Positions 60,057-64,000 of a stretch of 64,000 nt of DNA are shown piece by piece. Positions within the stretch are counted from its first letter, which is position 1; every line of letters begins with the position of its first letter. The position numbers were made by a program, and so were the translations under genes. The stretch lies in the NCBI GenBank assembly GCA_041751425.1, contig JBGSXL010000007.1, positions 62,001-126,000 on the forward strand, read 5' to 3'. Under the pieces are notes generated by a model, which had not been told where the DNA came from, made no database searches, and saw nothing but the letters and a program-made list of their open reading frames with translations. Source of the stretch: JAVVEG01 sp041751425 (lineage in GTDB: Bacteria; Pseudomonadota; Gammaproteobacteria; Pseudomonadales; Pseudohongiellaceae).

Positions 60057-61562
60057 TCAAAATCTCAAATTGCAGGTACGCAGCAACCAGTGAACTGGAG
60101 CATGGACTGTCTGCATCAGCATGTCCTTCTCCTGCGAATCCATCGGCCCCATGAGCACCAGCAGGCAGTAGTAAGAGATGGTATAGGTGGCACCGGTCAC
60201 AAGCAGAACCAGCGGACCCGGCAGTACCAGTGCGGCTTTGACCAGCAGGGCTGGCACCGATGCCAGGGCTGCTATGGCAACCGCATTTCCCAGACTTTTC
60301 CACGGCAGCAGTTGCGCGGTGGAAACGCCGAGAATGTGCTTGATCCTCCAAAGGGAGAAGACCTTGATCAGGAAAGTCGTGAGCAGCGTGACAAGCACTG
60401 CACCAAGCACTCCGAATGTCATCAGGAAGAAATGGATCATGCTGACCATTAGCGCCAGGTGTACTAAGTTCTGCAGGATGAGAAAACGAGTCTCGGCGAA
60501 AACACGCAGCACACCGTCTGTCAGTATCCCTCCGAACAGCATGCTGACGGTCCAAACCATGAATATGGGAACACTTGCCTCGTACGTGCTGGTGAAAAGC
60601 ATCACGATCAACTCGTGCGCGATGACAAGCAAACCGAATACCAGTGGAAAGAAAATCAGTGCCAGCTTGCGGGTGGTGTCCAGCCAGATGTTGAGCACCG
60701 CAGGCAGGTCCTTGGATATGACCTTCTCGCGCATGTTCACCATCATGACGTTGCTGGTGGACGTTGAGAGAAAGTCGATCAGCGGAACCTGCAGACAGCC
60801 AACGGCATAAATAGCAAAGGTAACGACGTCGAAGTAATAGGACACCGCATACATATGCAAATTGACCTGTGCCACTTCGATCAGTCCGGCCAGTCCGAAG
60901 GGGAGCGCATAGCCGAGGTGTTTACGCATCAGAGGGCCATCGCGGCGCAGTGTGCGGCCGAACTCTTTGCCAACATAGGCCAGGGTGGCGCCGAAACGCA
61001 TGATGGCAAAGCCGACGGCGCCAAGCATGAGCCAGTGCATGTCAGCGAACATAAGCACGGGGGCCACAATACATATGGCCCGCAGGAGATCGGAAAAGGC
61101 AAAGGTTAATGAGGCACTTTTATGTTGCTTCTTCACCGTCATGATGATCTCAAGGACCACCGAGAGCAGCATGAACAGCAGATACAGCCCGACGTAAGGA
61201 ATGTATTCGAGCAGATCGGGGTTGTTCAGCAAGCGGGCTAAATACGCCTGACCCAGCCACATTCCCAGCAGACAAAGCATACCGACGACCGTCATCATCA
61301 GCAGGGTATTCATGACATAGCCCCCGCCGCGTCGCGCCTTTACCGGCAGAAAGTAGTATAGGCTCTCTGCCATCCCCACCTGAGCGATACCGAACAAGGT
61401 GGCGTAGATCAGGAAGAGCTGCTTGTAAGTGCCGAATTCTTCCAGGGTAAAAACGCGAGAAAGGACCATCGGTATCGCAAATGTGGCAATGAAACCGAGT
61501 CCGCGGCCAAACATCAGGATCAATGCGGGCCGGAATATAGCTTCCATTGGCTTGCTACTCAT
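60057..61562 (-). CDS. Wzx-type polysaccharide flippase
   Basis: The 501-residue protein has about 12 to 14 hydrophobic helices and the MATE/MOP-like N-terminus (GRGLGFIATFAIPMVLSRVF, TLEEFGTYKQLFLIYATLFG). It should flip lipid-linked oligosaccharide across the inner membrane for polymerisation. It is 23 bases ahead of asnB and in the same direction. Sugar specificity is unknown. Its initiator region has TGGAA before the ATG. Confidence 0.88.
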   Translation of the reverse strand: MSSKPMEAIFRPALILMFGRGLGFIATFAIPMVLSRVFTLEEFGTYKQLFLIYATLFGIAQVGMAESLYYFLPVKARRGGGYVMNTLLMMTVVGMLCLLGMWLGQAYLARLLNNPDLLEYIPYVGLYLLFMLLSVVLEIIMTVKKQHKSASLTFAFSDLLRAICIVAPVLMFADMHWLMLGAVGFAIMRFGATLAYVGKEFGRTLRRDGPLMRKHLGYALPFGLAGLIEVAQVNLHMYAVSYYFDVVTFAIYAVGCLQVPLIDFLSTSTSNVMMVNMREKVISKDLPAVLNIWLDTTRKLALIFFPLVFGLLVIAHELIVMLFTSTYEASVPIFMVWTVSMLFGGILTDGVLRVFAETRFLILQNLVHLALMVSMIHFFLMTFGVLGAVLVTLLTTFLIKVFSLWRIKHILGVSTAQLLPWKSLGNAVAIAALASVPALLVKAALVLPGPLVLLVTGATYTISYYCLLVLMGPMDSQEKDMLMQTVHAPVHWLLRTCNLRF

Positions 61563-61632
61563 AGAGTTTCCATCGAGCAGAATTTTTTGCCGGCACCAGA
61601 ATGCCGGTTCGAATGAGCCGTTGCATTGGCAT

Positions 61633-62751
61633 TTAGAGTGGGGCGTGTGGCCTACTTCTGACGATGCCCTTGAGTTCGTCTCGGACTTGCATGGACAGTT
61701 GGTAGAGGTATTCGGTCAGACTGGGTGGGAAGAGATCCTGACGGATCAGTTCTCTTTCTTCGTTGGCCCATAGATACTTGTACTGCTCGTCGCCATGCAG
61801 GAAGTCGTATTCGACGGCTCCTTCCTGTAGAGCGCTTTGTATGGCCAGAGCCGTAGCGACGAGACCAATGCTGAGATGGCTGTGCTGCTCGTCGTACCCC
61901 ATCTGGTAGAAGTAATACTTTTTCCTGTAGTTGAAACAATAGATGGCAGCCACGGGTTGGTCATCCAGCGACAGCAGGAACAGACGGAGCCACCCCTTGG
62001 CCATCGCAATATCAGTGAAATCGTCATGAAACTGTACCAACTCTTTTCGGTGCAAGGCGGTAGAACCACCACGCTCCTTCCAGCGAGCAAGGTGCCAGTG
62101 CACCAGCAACTGCATTGTCCTGCGGCGTTCGGAATCCGTGGCAGCGGCTTTGAACGTAATTTCGTTATGACAGTCATTCAGCCTTCTCAGTCTCTTGCGG
62201 GTATTGGCGCGGTGCGACTTCCCTCTGGAACTGATAAAGCTTTCCCAGTCATGGCTTCTCAGGTTTATAAAGGGACATACGGTACTCTTCGATTTGGTTG
62301 AACGCCATCCGGACCCCTGCAGTTGGCCGGTAAGACGTTTCATGGTCTCGGACAGCGGGTTAAAGTTGGACAGATCGAGAATCATGCCCTTTTCCTTCAG
62401 AGCCTGGATGAGTTCGTGTGCGGCCTCCAGTTCAAAGCCTTTGCGCAGGATCAGAGTCAGATAATCGGATCCGACATCTCCGGACGCGAGAAACTCTATC
62501 GCCTTGAATGGCTGTAGCCGAATCAAGGCCGTCGGCTTCGTAACCATAGGTGCAACAGCGATCAGCAGTCCCGCTTTGCGTACGGTGATAATGCAGAGTT
62601 GACGGTGCGTCGAGAAGCGTCTCCACCACGTGAACATCCAGTCCCAGCTCAGAAAGAGGCAATCGTCATCACAGTACTCCAGCAAATTAGTCCATTCTTG
62701 GCGCAGCGCAAGAAAGCCGGACGTATCCTGAATCTTTTCAATCGTAATCAT
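61633..62751 (-). CDS. CelD/FemAB-like GNAT acetyltransferase (EPS cluster)
   Basis: The 372-residue protein is a third member of this family, with SRGKSHRANTRKRLRRLNDC in the centre and AVEYDFLHGDEQYKYLWANE near the end. ATG 62751 overlaps the glycosyltransferase stop as ATGA and has GGA six bases upstream, so I prefer it to the ATG two codons earlier. It is likely cotranscribed with the flippase. Substrate unknown. Confidence 0.83.
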   Translation of the reverse strand: MITIEKIQDTSGFLALRQEWTNLLEYCDDDCLFLSWDWMFTWWRRFSTHRQLCIITVRKAGLLIAVAPMVTKPTALIRLQPFKAIEFLASGDVGSDYLTLILRKGFELEAAHELIQALKEKGMILDLSNFNPLSETMKRLTGQLQGSGWRSTKSKSTVCPFINLRSHDWESFISSRGKSHRANTRKRLRRLNDCHNEITFKAAATDSERRRTMQLLVHWHLARWKERGGSTALHRKELVQFHDDFTDIAMAKGWLRLFLLSLDDQPVAAIYCFNYRKKYYFYQMGYDEQHSHLSIGLVATALAIQSALQEGAVEYDFLHGDEQYKYLWANEERELIRQDLFPPSLTEYLYQLSMQVRDELKGIVRSRPHAPL

Positions 62752-64000
62752 TGCCATTCCGCTAATGTGTTACGCCCATGATCATTTAGACGCTGTGCGA
62801 TTTCCGCCAGATAAAGTTCCTCCGTCAGCTTAACCATTCTTTCCATGGAAAAATTCTGAAACGCGACCTGTCTTGCCTGTTCACCAAATCTGCGTCCCAT
62901 TTCCCGATCATCGAGCAGCTTGCTGATGGCTTCAGCCAGTATGCCTGGCGCCTGCGGTTTGACAAGAAAACCGGTTATTCCTTCTTTCACCAATTCAGCG
63001 TTTCCGCCAACATTTGTCGTGACGATCGGCACCCCTGCCGCCATGGATTCCAACAATGTGTTTGACAAGCCTTCGCTTAATGTAGGAAGTACCGACACAG
63101 CGCTTTCGGCCAAAAGTTCTGGGATGTCAATGCGATGCCCAGTGAAGATGACTCTGTCCTGCATGTCTAGATCGAACGTCAGCGTTTCCAGTTCTCGATG
63201 GTAGGAAGCATCCTGACTGAATTTATCGTTCTTGTGATCAAGGTTCTCACCCACTATCAGAAAATAGACTTCAGGATGGTGACGCCTGATCAGCGCAGCC
63301 GCCTTGATTAAATCGCCAACGCCTTTCTGGCGATTCAGCCGCGAGATCATGACCACAATCGGAGCCGTCGCTGGGATAGCGAGTTTCTCGCGCAGGGTTG
63401 GGTCGACCCGACTGCCGTCATACTGCGTCAGGTCTATCCCGTTCTTGATCACTACGATGCGATTGGCATCGTATCCCTCTTCGATCAGCCAATCGCGGAT
63501 GGAATCGGCGTTAACCAGAATTCTGTCCGCAAATTTGCATGCCCATTTCTGCACCAGTTTCTGGGCACGCGAGAGGTACACACCTTGGTCCCGGATGGAT
63601 GCCAGCACTACCGGAACGCCCGCCAATTTTGCTGCAAGCACTGCGAACACATTTGAGTAGAAGTTATAGCTGTGAACGATCTGAGTTTTCTGCTGACGCA
63701 GGAATTGCGCGAAGCGGAACTGCTGCAGGAAGGTATACGGATGATAGAGTTTTCCGATGCGAAACTCGGAAACGCCTATCTTTTGCTGCTCAAGGGTATC
63801 CAAATAGATGCCTCGTTTTTCCAGGCACCCGAATTGCAAATCGAATTTGGACATATCCAGTTGCTTGACCAGGTTTATCACCTGTTTTTCAGTCCCACCC
63901 GATCTATAGCTCGTCATCACCTTACACAGGCGAATGCGTTCCGCCCTGACTACGTGCAGATTGAGTATCTCTGCCTGTGGTGCGGAGCAACCGTCTGCCA
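62748..64000 (-). CDS. Family-4 glycosyltransferase (5' end beyond window)
   Basis: At least 417 residues are visible. The N-domain shows the GT4 start RIRLCKVMTSYRSGGTEKQV. The C-domain has VVMISRLNRQKGVGDLIKAA, VIFTGHRIDIPELLA and the ExxxxxxxE-type LPTLSEGLSNTLLESMA. It builds the repeat unit from nucleotide sugars in the cytoplasm. The first Met or Val codon inside the window (near 63920) falls inside beta-strand 1, and the frame stays open to the right edge, so the true start lies outside. It overlaps the acetyltransferase gene. Confidence 0.88.
   Translation of the reverse strand, partial: ADGCSAPQAEILNLHVVRAERIRLCKVMTSYRSGGTEKQVINLVKQLDMSKFDLQFGCLEKRGIYLDTLEQQKIGVSEFRIGKLYHPYTFLQQFRFAQFLRQQKTQIVHSYNFYSNVFAVLAAKLAGVPVVLASIRDQGVYLSRAQKLVQKWACKFADRILVNADSIRDWLIEEGYDANRIVVIKNGIDLTQYDGSRVDPTLREKLAIPATAPIVVMISRLNRQKGVGDLIKAAALIRRHHPEVYFLIVGENLDHKNDKFSQDASYHRELETLTFDLDMQDRVIFTGHRIDIPELLAESAVSVLPTLSEGLSNTLLESMAAGVPIVTTNVGGNAELVKEGITGFLVKPQAPGILAEAISKLLDDREMGRRFGEQARQVAFQNFSMERMVKLTEELYLAEIAQRLNDHGRNTLAEWQ

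Noticed and set aside
61837..62301. 154-codon plus-strand frame opposite the third CelD-like gene
   Set aside because: Antisense shadow of a confident gene with no recognisable motif.

Overview
The window looks like chromosomal DNA of a free-living, probably marine, gammaproteobacterium. The evidence is a TonB-dependent receptor, several LAAC/SAC-type lipoprotein signals, a CbpA/CbpM chaperone pair, a POT peptide transporter, a periplasmic Cu/Zn superoxide dismutase and a NosR-like flavo-ferredoxin. Base composition is moderate and no rRNA, tRNA or CRISPR array was seen. The exact genus cannot be fixed from the sequence.

Region 1 (1-25.6 kb) is ordinary cell-envelope and metabolic DNA. It holds a truncated membrane sensor divergent from a LuxR-type response regulator, a TonB receptor with a poly-glycine plug, a POT transporter and an M3 lipoprotein dipeptidase. 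These are followed by a 2OG-Fe(II) oxygenase divergent from a penicillin-acylase family lipoprotein, a crotonase, a NosR-like membrane flavoprotein with small companions, cbpM-cbpA, a MacAB-like ABC efflux operon, a desulforedoxin-like mini-protein, sodC and a DUF748 protein.

Region 2 (25.6-28.6 kb) is a scar zone. It has two copies of a 48-bp structured repeat, a 5'-truncated mscS whose 3' end is partly duplicated 1.7 kb away, a DUF2254 gene lying between the two copies, an IS3-type orfA remnant and an antitoxin-like remnant.

Region 3 (28.6-55.5 kb) is a defence and toxin-antitoxin island. A PIN protein and an XRE-ImmA regulator lie divergent from an AbiEi/AbiEii pair. A very large exonuclease-RecQ-UvrD fusion follows. 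Next comes a long same-strand array, read right to left: hsdR, hsdM, hsdS, an OLD-like AAA-TOPRIM ATPase, a GHKL ATPase fused to a PD-(D/E)XK-like domain, a GIY-YIG nuclease, darT, darG and a short MqsA-like zinc ribbon. Spacings run from 4-bp ATGA overlaps to 44 bp, so at least hsdR through darG is probably one operon. I regard this composite locus as the main discovery candidate. Upstream of it (50.5-53.9 kb) is a decayed patch between two related repeats: an ImmA peptidase, an XRE-ImmA protein with an apparent internal deletion, a Fic protein lacking its catalytic half and an AlbA_2-type pseudogene. hipBA closes the island.

Region 4 (55.7-64 kb) is an exopolysaccharide cluster on the minus strand: a family-4 glycosyltransferase running off the right edge, three CelD/FemAB-like acetyltransferases, a Wzx-type flippase and an asparagine-synthase-like amidotransferase, mostly translationally coupled.
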